NCBI RefSeq assembly: GCF_011694515.1
Contig: NZ_CP050192.1
Coordinates: forward strand, 3,668,172-3,732,171
Direction of reading: 5' to 3'
Source: Mycobacterium sp. DL592
GTDB taxonomy: Bacteria; Actinomycetota; Actinomycetes; Mycobacteriales; Mycobacteriaceae
Length of the DNA: 64,000 nucleotides
In this document: positions 9,258 to 17,698 of the stretch, piece after piece
Layout: each line of letters opens with the position of its first letter
Numbering within the stretch: position 1 is the first letter of the stretch
The notes under the pieces: model-generated
Database searches by the model: none
What the model saw: the letters and a program-made list of their open reading frames with translations, nothing else
Told to the model about the DNA's origin: nothing
Translations under genes and position numbers: made by a program

Positions 9258-10385
9258 CTAACCCCACCAGAACGACGTGGCGATGGCCCCGTACAGGGCG
9301 ATCAGCGCGGCGCCCTCGAACCAGTTGGACTCACCGTCGAAGGTCACCAAAACCGCGACGAGGGCCGACATCACCATGGACGCCAGCAGCAGTGGCGAGA
9401 GCACCAGGTTGAACTCCGGCTGCCCGAGCAGACCCGCGGCCAGCACGACGATCGGGGCGATGGTGAGCGCGATCTGGACCGGCGACTGCAGGATCACCTG
9501 GACCGCGAAGTCCATCTGGTTCTTGGCCGCCAGCTGGATGCCGACCACGTTTTCGACGGCGTTGCCCGCGATGGCCACGATCACCAGGCCGGCGAACACC
9601 TCGTTGATCCCGGCGGCGTCCATCGCGGGCTGAAGCGCTCCGACGAACCACTCCGAGACGAACGCGGCGCCGATCCCGGTGGCGGCGAGCATGCCGATCG
9701 CCATCAGAAGCGGCCACTCGCCGTGCTTGGCCGCCTTGCTCGCCGCCGCCGCGGAATCCGGGTTGGCCGCGATGGGCGAACCGTGGTTCTGTTTGGACGA
9801 GCGCGACAGCGCGGCCGGCAGCGACAGCGCGAACAGCGCCAGCATGATCACCGACACCACCACCGACACCGTGCGTTCGTGGGTGGCCGCGGGGGTGTGC
9901 AGCGCGGCGGTCAGCGAGGGCACCGCCAGGATGAACACCGCAAGGGTGAACATCAGCCCGAGGGTGCGTGAGTCGTCGGCGGCGAAACGCTGACTGCCGT
10001 GCTTGAGCCCGCCGACGACGAAGGCCGCCCCCAGCACCAGTAGGACGTTGGCCAGGATCGACCCGACCAGGGTGGCCTTCACCACGTCGAAGAGCCCGGC
10101 CTTGAGGGCGAACAGGATTACGAACAGCTCGGGCAGGTTGCCCAGCGCAGTCTGCAGAAGGCCGGTTGCCTTGGGGCCCAGCCGGTCTCCCAGCGCCTCC
10201 ACCGACCGGCCGACCAGTGATGCCAGCGCCGCGAGCGCGACCGCGGCGGCGATGAAGGTGACCACCGCGTTGCCGTGGGCGAAGTGCAGCGCCCCGGCGG
10301 CACCGGCCGCGACGGCGGTGACCGCGAGCATGATGCGGTCACGCCCTGACAACAACGGCACTGCTTTGATGTCGCTGTTGGTCAC
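9258..10385 (-). CDS. Ca2+/H+ antiporter (CAX family)
   Basis: A 375-aa integral membrane protein, GTG start at 10385. It has about 10-11 hydrophobic segments and the two inverted CAX alpha-repeats: GNLPE (82-86) and GNAVE (about 272-276), whose acidic residues bind Ca2+. A hydrophilic, acid-poor loop (about 200-225, SRSSKQNHGS) separates the two halves, as in the family. It exports cytoplasmic Ca2+ (or other divalent cations) using the proton gradient. It appears monocistronic. Confidence 0.87.
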   Translation of the reverse strand: MTNSDIKAVPLLSGRDRIMLAVTAVAAGAAGALHFAHGNAVVTFIAAAVALAALASLVGRSVEALGDRLGPKATGLLQTALGNLPELFVILFALKAGLFDVVKATLVGSILANVLLVLGAAFVVGGLKHGSQRFAADDSRTLGLMFTLAVFILAVPSLTAALHTPAATHERTVSVVVSVIMLALFALSLPAALSRSSKQNHGSPIAANPDSAAAASKAAKHGEWPLLMAIGMLAATGIGAAFVSEWFVGALQPAMDAAGINEVFAGLVIVAIAGNAVENVVGIQLAAKNQMDFAVQVILQSPVQIALTIAPIVVLAAGLLGQPEFNLVLSPLLLASMVMSALVAVLVTFDGESNWFEGAALIALYGAIATSFWWG

Positions 10386-10455
10386 GGCGCCTCCCTATTC
10401 GGTCGCGCCGAGTGTGCCAGACCCACAGCGGGCCGTGGCGGGGAACCGCCCGGCG

Positions 10456-10803
10456 TTAACCGACCGAGGCGCAGCCCACGTACGGAATACAGCCGCTCGC
10501 GCCGCCAGGACCGGCCACGCCGGCAGGTCCACCGGGTATCGAACCGCTGGCCCCACCCGGGCCGGCTGCGCCGCCGGGACCGCCGGGGACCACGCCGGAG
10601 GCACCGCCGGGACCGGCCGCACCGGCAGGACCACCCGGGATCGCGCCCGAGGCACCGCCAGGACCGGCCGTCGCGGTCGGGCAGGCGGTGCCGTCGGGGT
10701 TGACGCAGGCGGGCTCGGCGGCGGCCACGGGTGCCGCTGCGATCGCCGCGGCGGCGGCGCCGGCGAGGAACAGGGACATCAAAGACATCTTCTTGATAGC
10801 CAT
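10456..10803 (-). CDS. Small secreted protein with 17-residue GPGGASG repeats
   Basis: A 115-aa predicted secreted protein. Residues 1-29 form a signal peptide (MAIKKMSLMSLFLAG then an Ala-rich core ending AAA-E). After a short Cys-containing segment (C33, C41) come three full 17-residue repeats of the type GPGGASGAIPGGPAGAA (47-63, 64-80, 81-97) and a partial fourth, then a tail with C105 and C111. The Gly/Pro richness is collagen- or elastin-like but lacks a strict Gly-X-Y period. GTG 10812 is an alternative start. Function unknown. Confidence 0.7.
   Translation of the reverse strand: MAIKKMSLMSLFLAGAAAAAIAAAPVAAAEPACVNPDGTACPTATAGPGGASGAIPGGPAGAAGPGGASGVVPGGPGGAAGPGGASGSIPGGPAGVAGPGGASGCIPYVGCASVG
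10483..10665 (-). repeat. In-frame 51-bp tandem repeat (3.6 copies)
   Basis: The DNA encoding residues 47-107 of the secreted protein repeats with a 51-bp period. Each unit encodes GPGGASG followed by a variable pair and PGGPAG. Such repeats can change copy number between strains. Confidence 0.75.
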
Positions 10804-10853
10804 GTAGTGCACGTACCCCGATCGGCATCGGTTTCAACCAACGAATTGACGCG

Positions 10854-11702
10854 CTAGGACTCGCCTGCCGAAGTGCCTGTCCACGTGGTGATCTCATTCA
10901 CCGACCGGCGCTCGGTGGCCGGTGGCGGGTCGGTGTCCGGTGCGGGGATCCCCACCCGGATCAGGGCCTGCGGATGCGCATTCCCGTCGAACACCTCGCA
11001 GGCCAGTGCCAAGCAGCTTCGGACGTCGTTGAGCGGCTCGGTCAGCGGGCAGGTCGCCAGGCCCGCCGCGGTGGCGGTCAGCGTCAGGTGGCTGAGCGCC
11101 TCGCCTGCGCGCAGCCGCATGGCATCGTCGTCGTCGCGGGTGCCGACGACCAGCAGCACCGCACCGTCGGCGGGCTCGCCCGCGGTGTTCGGTGGGTATC
11201 GCAGCGCGACGGCGCCGTCGGCGAGCAGGCTCCAGCGCGATCTCGGGACCACACCCAGTTCAACCCCGAGGCGGGCGGCGCGGATATAGAGCATCTCCAC
11301 GGTGCCGGCCACCAGATGCTCCTCAAGGTAGGGCCTGCGGTCGGTGCGGCGCCGCGAGATGGCGGCCGCCAGTTCCAGGTGGCCACCGCTCGGCGGCTGC
11401 TCGACGACCTCCAGGATCGCCAGGTGGTCGTCGTCGCCACGGTCGGGGAATCGGTGCACGCGCGGCTGCCACCCCGCCGCCGACAGTGCCACCACGCAGT
11501 GATCGAGCACCGCGCCGCAGCCCAGCAGGACGTCGCGCCGATCGAAGGAGGAGTCACCGGCCCGGCGACTCCAGTCGGCGAACAGGTGCACCGCCGGGCC
11601 GTCGACCTCCCACCGCCAGGGCTGCAGGTTGCGCAGCGACGGGGCGCGGGCGGCGACGTCAAGTGCGGTTTCCAGCGTGGCGCGATCCGGCAGAGCTGTC
11701 AC
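10854..11702 (-). CDS. Acg-like nitroreductase-fold flavoprotein
   Basis: A 282-aa protein of the Acg family, a double-nitroreductase fold known from the M. tuberculosis dormancy regulon (Rv2032, Rv3127, Rv3131 type). Diagnostic segments: APSLRNLQPWRWEV (about 19-32), SRRRTDRRPY in the middle, and the C-terminal AGEALSHLTLTATAAGLATCPLTEP and PQALIRVG. Some family members bind FMN yet have a lidded site and act in flavin sequestration rather than nitroreduction. I prefer GTG 11702 because GGGAGGTGAG lies 7 nt before it; GTG 11714 is inside that site. It is somewhat shorter than the usual 320-330 aa. Divergent from alaA. Confidence 0.78.
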   Translation of the reverse strand: MTALPDRATLETALDVAARAPSLRNLQPWRWEVDGPAVHLFADWSRRAGDSSFDRRDVLLGCGAVLDHCVVALSAAGWQPRVHRFPDRGDDDHLAILEVVEQPPSGGHLELAAAISRRRTDRRPYLEEHLVAGTVEMLYIRAARLGVELGVVPRSRWSLLADGAVALRYPPNTAGEPADGAVLLVVGTRDDDDAMRLRAGEALSHLTLTATAAGLATCPLTEPLNDVRSCLALACEVFDGNAHPQALIRVGIPAPDTDPPPATERRSVNEITTWTGTSAGES

Positions 11703-11870
11703 CCGTCGTCTCACCTCCCGTCGCGATCACCGGCGCGGACATCTTCGCACCCCGGTCCGGCGGGGAACAGCCCGTCGGACACCCGCGCCTGTGAACCGGC
11801 TACCGAGACGGTCATACGCGTCATCGCCGGCGGGGCTTTCTGCCACACTTTTGCGGGCGAGAGGATCCGG

Positions 11871-13082
11871 ATGAAGTTCGCACAGTCGAGCAGGTTGTCG
11901 AACCTGTCTTACGACATGGCGGGGCCGATCGCCGAGCACGCGGCGCGGCTGGAAGCGGCGGGCCACCCCGTCGTGCGACTCGATACCGGCGACCCCCACC
12001 CGTTCGGCTTTGAGGCGCCCGCCGAGCTGGTTCGCGAGATCGCCGACAACCTGGCCGCGTCCGCGGGCTACGTCGCACCCAAGGGGCTGCCGACCGCGCG
12101 GTCCGCCGTGGCCGAGTACTACCGGGCGCGCAACGTCCCCGGCGCCGACGCCGACCACGTGTATCTAGGCAACGGGGCCTCCGAATTGATCGTGATGGCG
12201 ATGACCGCGCTGCTGGAGTACCGCGACGAGGTCCTCATCCCGGCGCCGGACTTCCCGGTGTGGACGGCGGCGGTGCGACTCAACGGTGGGCGTGCCGTGT
12301 ACTACCGCTGCGACGAGTCCTCGGACTGGTATCCCGACATCGCCGACATCGCGGCCAAGGTGACCTCCCGCACCCGCGCGATCGTGCTGATCAATCCGAA
12401 CAACCCCACCGGCGCGGTGTACCCGCCAGAGGTACTGACCGGCATTCTCGACATCGCCCGGGAACACAATCTTGTGGTGTTCTCCGACGAGATGTATGAC
12501 CGCATCCTCTATGACGGGGCCACCCATACGACGACGGCCTCGCTGGCGCCGGACCTGCTGTGCCTGACGTTCAACGGTCTGTCGAAGTCCTACCGGTGCG
12601 CTGGGTTCCGCGCGGGATGGGTGGCGATCACCGGACCGACCGACCACGCCGCAAGCTACCTGGAGGGCCTGACCGTACTCGCCGGATTACGCCGCTGCGC
12701 CAACGTTCCTGCCCAGCATGCCATTCGGCTGGCACTGGACAGCAAGCAGCCGCTGGGCGATCTCACCCTGCCCGGCGGCCGGCTTCGGGAGCAGCGCGAT
12801 CGGGCCTGGGCGGCGCTCAACGCGATTCCCGGTGTCTCCTGCGTGAAGCCCAGGGGCGCGCTGTATGCGTTCCCGAAGATCGACCTCGATAGGTATCCGA
12901 TCCGCGACGACGAACAGTTCGTCCTGGATCTGTTGCTGCAGGAGAAGATTCACATGGTTCCCGGCACGGGGCTGAACTGGCCCGCACCCGACCATGTGCG
13001 GATCGCGATGCTGCCGCACGCCGACGAACTCGACGACGCGATCGTGCGGTTCGGTGAGTTCCTGACGACCTACCGTCACTGA
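11871..13082 (+). CDS. alaA: Alanine transaminase AlaA-type aminotransferase
   Basis: A 403-aa class I/II PLP aminotransferase. It aligns closely with E. coli AlaA as I recall it: SSRLSNLSYDMAGPI at the N-terminus, SELIVMAMTALL, NPNNPTGAVYPPEVL, the PLP lysine in FNGLSKSYRCAGFRAGW, and GVSCVKPRGALYAFPKIDLD. It should interconvert pyruvate/glutamate and alanine/2-oxoglutarate. ATG 11871 follows GAGAGG; the frame stays open far upstream but only antisense to the nitroreductase. It converges on the P450 gene with a 7-nt overlap. Confidence 0.9.
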   Translation: MKFAQSSRLSNLSYDMAGPIAEHAARLEAAGHPVVRLDTGDPHPFGFEAPAELVREIADNLAASAGYVAPKGLPTARSAVAEYYRARNVPGADADHVYLGNGASELIVMAMTALLEYRDEVLIPAPDFPVWTAAVRLNGGRAVYYRCDESSDWYPDIADIAAKVTSRTRAIVLINPNNPTGAVYPPEVLTGILDIAREHNLVVFSDEMYDRILYDGATHTTTASLAPDLLCLTFNGLSKSYRCAGFRAGWVAITGPTDHAASYLEGLTVLAGLRRCANVPAQHAIRLALDSKQPLGDLTLPGGRLREQRDRAWAALNAIPGVSCVKPRGALYAFPKIDLDRYPIRDDEQFVLDLLLQEKIHMVPGTGLNWPAPDHVRIAMLPHADELDDAIVRFGEFLTTYRH

Positions 13083-14383
13083 CGGCGGGCGGTCACCTCC
13101 AACACGATCTCCCGGCTCGGGGTGGTGGCGATGCCGCGGGGCACCGAGCGCGGGGCTCGGCGACGGCGCTCCCGGTCCGGTTGACGCAACTCCAGGGTCC
13201 TCAGCAGGGTGCCGATCGCCACGGCCAACTCGGTCTGGGCGAATGCCGCACCGATGCAGCGGCGGAAGCCGCCGCCGAACGGCGCGTACTGGAACGGTGA
13301 GGGCTTGCCGTCGAGGAATCGGGTGGGGTCGAACTCGTCCGGCCGTTCCCAGATACTCGGATTGAAATGCAATGCGGGCAGGGCGATTCCGACGATCTCG
13401 CCGACAGAGCAGTCGGCGCCGGCGACCGTGAGTGGCCCGGTGAGCCGGCGCAGGACGATCGGCACGGCAGGGTGCATACGCAGGGTTTCTGCGATCACCG
13501 CTCCAAGGTATGGCAGCGCGGCGATCTGTCCCGGTGTCGCCGCGGTGGCCAGTTCCTCGTTGACCCGCGTGTGCACCTGCCCGTCGCGGTGGATGTGAAA
13601 CAGCGCCCACGCCAGGGACGTCGACGTGGTCTCGTGCCCGGCGGCGAGCATCGTGCGCAACTGGTCGTGCAGCGCATTGTCGCGAAGGGCGTGACCGTTG
13701 TCGTCGGTGGCGTGCAGGATCAGGTCCATGACGTCGCCGCGGTGTTCGTCGCCGCGCTGCCGTTCGCTGATCTCCTCGGTCAGCAGCCGGTCGAGTCGGC
13801 GGCGCGCGTTCACCAGCCGGGCCCATGGCCCGCGCCCGGCGATCTCGCGACGCAGCCACGGCACCAGCATTAGCGGTGCACTGCCCGACTGCAGCAGTTC
13901 GGTTGTCACGGCGGCGTATTCGGCGCGTCGGGTGGGATCGGTCACGCCGAACACCACCCGGATCACGACGTCGATGGTGATGGCTTGCGCCAACTGGCCG
14001 ACAGGCAACTCGTCGCCGGGGTGTGCATCGGCGATCGCGTGGCTGGTGGCGTCGGCGATCAGGTCGGCGTAGCCGCGCATGACCTCGCCGCGAAACGGCG
14101 GCGTCAGCACGCTGCGGGCCTGACGATGGGGCTCACCGGACAGCAGGATCAGTGAGTTCTCGCCGACGACGGGTTCGATCGGGTTGGGCAGGGGGGCCCG
14201 GCACGACGCCGACGGGGCGGTGAGGATGTCGCGGGCGGCGTCCTCGGTGGCGAAGAACTGCACCGTGCCCAGACCGGGGAATCGCACCACGAACGGCTCG
14301 GTGTCGCCGGCATGGCGCCGGAACATCCCGTCGGGGTCGACCCCGGCCCAGATCGCACGGCCGATCGCCGAGGCGACACCCAT
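13076..14383 (-). CDS. Cytochrome P450 (last gene of the lipid-like operon)
   Basis: A 435-aa bacterial P450. I-helix AGHETTS (oxygen activation), K-helix ETLR, and the heme loop FGGGFRRCIG with the axial thiolate Cys376 are all intact. It would hydroxylate or otherwise oxidise the operon's product, needing separate ferredoxin and reductase, none of which are in this window. ATG 14383 overlaps the methyltransferase stop by one base (TGATG), so translation is coupled. The substrate is unknown; the context suggests an acyl chain or methylated ring. Confidence 0.9.
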   Translation of the reverse strand: MGVASAIGRAIWAGVDPDGMFRRHAGDTEPFVVRFPGLGTVQFFATEDAARDILTAPSASCRAPLPNPIEPVVGENSLILLSGEPHRQARSVLTPPFRGEVMRGYADLIADATSHAIADAHPGDELPVGQLAQAITIDVVIRVVFGVTDPTRRAEYAAVTTELLQSGSAPLMLVPWLRREIAGRGPWARLVNARRRLDRLLTEEISERQRGDEHRGDVMDLILHATDDNGHALRDNALHDQLRTMLAAGHETTSTSLAWALFHIHRDGQVHTRVNEELATAATPGQIAALPYLGAVIAETLRMHPAVPIVLRRLTGPLTVAGADCSVGEIVGIALPALHFNPSIWERPDEFDPTRFLDGKPSPFQYAPFGGGFRRCIGAAFAQTELAVAIGTLLRTLELRQPDRERRRRAPRSVPRGIATTPSREIVLEVTARRQ

Positions 14384-15483
14384 CAGGGCTGCGCCACCCC
14401 GTCGACCACGGCCTCCACCACGTGCAGCGGTGAGGCGGTCGGCACCACGCGCGTCATCCGGAATCCGGCCTTGCGCAGCAGTTCCCGGTACTCGCCCTCG
14501 GTGCGTTCGCGAGAGCCGAGGTTGATCAGCATCTCCAGATCCACCCAGTTCTGCGGGCCGTCGCGGCCGTCGTCGCTGAGCACCATCTCGACCAGCAGCA
14601 CCGTGGCGGCCGGCCCGGCGGCCGCGCGGACGTTGCGCAGGATCTGCAGCGCCTTGTCGTCGGGCCAGTCGTGGATGATGTTCTTGAGCAGGTAGGCATC
14701 GCCGCCGGTGGGGACGCTGTCGAAGAATGAGCCGCCCACGATCTGTACGCGTTGCGCAATGCCGCTGTCGTGCAGGATCTTCGGGGCATCAGCCACCACC
14801 TGGGGGAGATCGAAGAGAATGCCCTGCGACTCCGGCGCCGAGGCAAGAGCCGCGGCCAGCAGAGCACCCTGGCCGCCACCGACGTCCACGATGGTGCGGT
14901 AGGCGCTGAAGTTGTAGCTGCCCACCACCACCGCGTGGGTCATCTGCGCCAGGGCCGTCATCGTCTGATTGAAGAGTTCGGCATGCTCGGGAATGTCGTC
15001 GAGGTAGTCGAAGCCGTCCTTGCCGCGCAACGCCGGGACGATCGACTCTCCGGTGCGCACCGACTCGGCCAGCAGTGTCCAGCGTTCCCGCTGCTCCTGG
15101 GAGCCCTGGAACAGAGCCGCCCCGCGCAGCGAGATCGGTGCGTCCGAACGCAGCGTGGCGGCAAGCGCATTGAGCGCGTAGCGGCCGTCGCGGCGGCGCC
15201 GGAAGATGCCCCTGCCGATCAGCGCCCGCAGCAACCGGCCCAGTGCGTCGGCGTCCACCCCGAGCCGCGCGGCGAGGTCGTCGAGCGGCAGCGGCCCGTC
15301 GGCGAGTGCGTCGGCGATCCCGAGTTCGGCGGCGGCGGTGATCGCCTGCGCCGGCCAGCCGGAGACGATGAGTTCCATCATCGACATCGGCGCCGGGACC
15401 AGCCGTTGATGCGCACGCAGCAGATGGTGGCGGGTCCACTCGACGGCCCGGGCCAACCCCGCGGGTGGGACAGGTTTACGCAT
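14383..15483 (-). CDS. SAM-dependent O-methyltransferase (Methyltransf_2 type)
   Basis: A 366-aa protein with an N-terminal winged-helix dimerisation domain (about 30-110, LGIADALADGPLPLDDLAARL) and a class I methyltransferase core. Motif I is VDVGGGQGALLA, the acidic SAM contact is in FDLPQVV, and the catalytic His is in LKNIIHDWPD, as in plant and bacterial small-molecule O-methyltransferases. ATG 15483 overlaps the MmpL stop by 8 nt. It most likely methylates a hydroxyl on the product of the upstream enzymes. A C- or N-methyltransferase cannot be excluded. Confidence 0.88.
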   Translation of the reverse strand: MRKPVPPAGLARAVEWTRHHLLRAHQRLVPAPMSMMELIVSGWPAQAITAAAELGIADALADGPLPLDDLAARLGVDADALGRLLRALIGRGIFRRRRDGRYALNALAATLRSDAPISLRGAALFQGSQEQRERWTLLAESVRTGESIVPALRGKDGFDYLDDIPEHAELFNQTMTALAQMTHAVVVGSYNFSAYRTIVDVGGGQGALLAAALASAPESQGILFDLPQVVADAPKILHDSGIAQRVQIVGGSFFDSVPTGGDAYLLKNIIHDWPDDKALQILRNVRAAAGPAATVLLVEMVLSDDGRDGPQNWVDLEMLINLGSRERTEGEYRELLRKAGFRMTRVVPTASPLHVVEAVVDGVAQP

Positions 15484-17698
15484 CAAAGACCCCGCTCGAT
15501 CCACTGGGCACCGTCTCGCGGATGCCGACCCGTTGATGAAGGCGGACAAGGGGTTTGGGTGCCCACCAGTTCGTCCTTCCCATCAGATGCATGAACGCCG
15601 GAACCAGCAGCGTGCGCACCAGGGTGGCGTCGGCGAGGATCGCGATCGTCAGGCCGACGCCGAGCATCCGCAGGAACGACACCTGCGCCCCGGCCAGGGC
15701 CGCAAAGGTGATCGCCATGATGAGTGCGGCGGCGGTGATCACCCGTGCGGTGCGGGCCAAGCCCAGCGCCACGCTGGTGTCGTTGTCGGCCGGGGTCTTC
15801 GCGCTGGCCAACCAGTACTCGCGGATACGGGAGACCAGGAACACCTCGTAGTCCATCGACAGCCCGAAGGCGATGCAGAACAACAGCACCGGGATGCTGA
15901 TGGCCAACGTGCCGGTGGCAGTGGTGCCCAGCGCGCCGAGGTTGCCGTCCTGGAAGATCCACACCAGCGCCCCGAACGCGGCGGTCAATGACAACACGTT
16001 GAGCAGCAACGCTTTCAGCGGCACCACGACACTGCCGGTCATCAGGAACAGCAGGACGAAGGTGATGCCGGCGATGATGGCCAGCACCAGTCCCAGCCGG
16101 GAGGCGATGGCCGCGGCGGTGTCCCGGTTGACCTGTGCGGTGCCGCCGAACAACACTGCCCGGCCGTCGGGGCCGGGAACCGCCTGCAGCCGGTCGAGTT
16201 GGGTGGCGGAGGCCTGCGAGTACAGCGGGGCGGCGCTGGTGACGGTCAGGAACGCCTTGCCCCCTGCGACGGCGGTCGGTGTCGACGGCGGACCTGCCGG
16301 CGCTCCCGCCGCGAAAGTGCCTCCGATGGCGGACACCGACGTCACCTCCGGCACTGTCGACAGCTCGGCGGCGTAGTGGTCGAGCTGAGCCGGGGTGACG
16401 CCGCGGGCGTCGGGGACCACCACCGTCAGGTTCGTGGCGAGGTCGGCGGCGAACCGGGTGCGCAACTGGTCGCCGACCACATGCGCTGAACTGGTGGTGG
16501 GCAGCACCCGGTCGTCGGGAACACCCCATTTGACCCCGGTGAACGGGGTGCCGAGCGCGACCAGCAGCACGACGACCGCGAGCCCCACCGGTATCGCGGC
16601 GCGCATCGCGAACATCGCCACCCGATACCAGCGGCTGTCCTGCACCGGGGTTGCCTGCCGGACCCGGCGCCGCAGCGACAACGCGTCGAGGCGGTCACCG
16701 AGCAGCACGATGGCGGCCGGGGTCACCACCACCGCGGCGATCGAGGCGAACGCCACCACGGCGACACCGGCGTAGGCGAAGGACTTCAGCGCGTAGATCG
16801 GGAACAACACCATCGCCGCCATCGACAGCGCGACGGTCAACGCCGAGAACAACACGGTGCGCCCCGCCGCGGTCATCGTGCGGTGCAGGGCGGCGTCCCG
16901 GTCGGTGCCGGCGGCACGCTCGTCGCGGTAGCGGCTCAGCAGCAGCAGCGTGTAGTCGATGGCCAGCGCCAGCCCCATCGCCACCGCCAGGTTGAGCGAG
17001 AAGATCGAGACGTCGGTGGCGAAGCTGATCACCCGCAGCACGGCCATCGCCCCGAGGATCGCGATGCCGCCGACGGCAACCGGCAGTGCGGCGGCCACCA
17101 GACCGCCGAACACCCACACCAGAATCAGGAAGCTCAGCGGAATCGCAATGCCTTCCATGATTTTCAGGTCTTGTTCGCTCTGCTGGGTGATCTGCAGTTT
17201 GAGTACCGACTCGCCGCCGGCCCGCACCCTCACCCCGTCGCGGTCGTGGACGACCTGTTTCATCAGGGCGTCGGCGTTCTTCGGTGCGCCGTTCTCACCG
17301 CCGGTGATGCCGGCGACGATCACGCCGATGGTGCCGTCCTTACTGATCAGCGGTGCCGCCGCCGGGGGTGGCGCGGTCCACGGCGAGGTCACCGTCGCCA
17401 CGACGGGTGAACGCGAGAGCGTCTGCACGATCTGGGTTCCCACCTCTCGGGCGGCACCTCCGGTGATCCCGTTGGCGGAACTGACCGTGATCAGCAGCGG
17501 CATGTCACCCTGGCCGAACGTGTCAGCGAGAACTCTGGTCGCCTGGGAGGACTGCGCGCCGGGGTCGGTGAGCCCGCCCGCGGACAGCCTTCCGGCGACG
17601 GGGATTCCGAAGACTGCGGTGCCGACCATGATGAGGATCGCCGCCACGATCATGCGCCGCGGGGCGTCGATGGCCAGCCGGGTGATCGCGGCTAACAG
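15476..17698 (-). CDS. MmpL/RND-family lipid exporter
   Basis: About 740 aa with the RND layout: two sets of six transmembrane segments, each set following a periplasmic porter loop. The proton-relay Asp-Tyr pairs are visible in AIDYTLLLLSRYRDE (near residue 250) and SMDYEVFLVSRIRE (near 616). MmpL proteins export lipids across the mycobacterial inner membrane. No ATG/GTG/TTG with a ribosome site is present at the expected N-terminus. CTG 17698 has GGGAGG 5 nt upstream and gives LLAAITRLAIDAPRR, the usual cytoplasmic start. ATG 17653 is the conventional alternative and would cut this part. The gene overlaps the ligase gene by 7 nt if CTG is used. Confidence 0.88.
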   Translation of the reverse strand: MLAAITRLAIDAPRRMIVAAILIMVGTAVFGIPVAGRLSAGGLTDPGAQSSQATRVLADTFGQGDMPLLITVSSANGITGGAAREVGTQIVQTLSRSPVVATVTSPWTAPPPAAAPLISKDGTIGVIVAGITGGENGAPKNADALMKQVVHDRDGVRVRAGGESVLKLQITQQSEQDLKIMEGIAIPLSFLILVWVFGGLVAAALPVAVGGIAILGAMAVLRVISFATDVSIFSLNLAVAMGLALAIDYTLLLLSRYRDERAAGTDRDAALHRTMTAAGRTVLFSALTVALSMAAMVLFPIYALKSFAYAGVAVVAFASIAAVVVTPAAIVLLGDRLDALSLRRRVRQATPVQDSRWYRVAMFAMRAAIPVGLAVVVLLVALGTPFTGVKWGVPDDRVLPTTSSAHVVGDQLRTRFAADLATNLTVVVPDARGVTPAQLDHYAAELSTVPEVTSVSAIGGTFAAGAPAGPPSTPTAVAGGKAFLTVTSAAPLYSQASATQLDRLQAVPGPDGRAVLFGGTAQVNRDTAAAIASRLGLVLAIIAGITFVLLFLMTGSVVVPLKALLLNVLSLTAAFGALVWIFQDGNLGALGTTATGTLAISIPVLLFCIAFGLSMDYEVFLVSRIREYWLASAKTPADNDTSVALGLARTARVITAAALIMAITFAALAGAQVSFLRMLGVGLTIAILADATLVRTLLVPAFMHLMGRTNWWAPKPLVRLHQRVGIRETVPSGSSGVFDA

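Noticed and set aside
10974..11870. Upstream extension of alaA reading frame
   Set aside because: It is antisense to the Acg-like gene; homology and GAGAGG place the start at ATG 11871.
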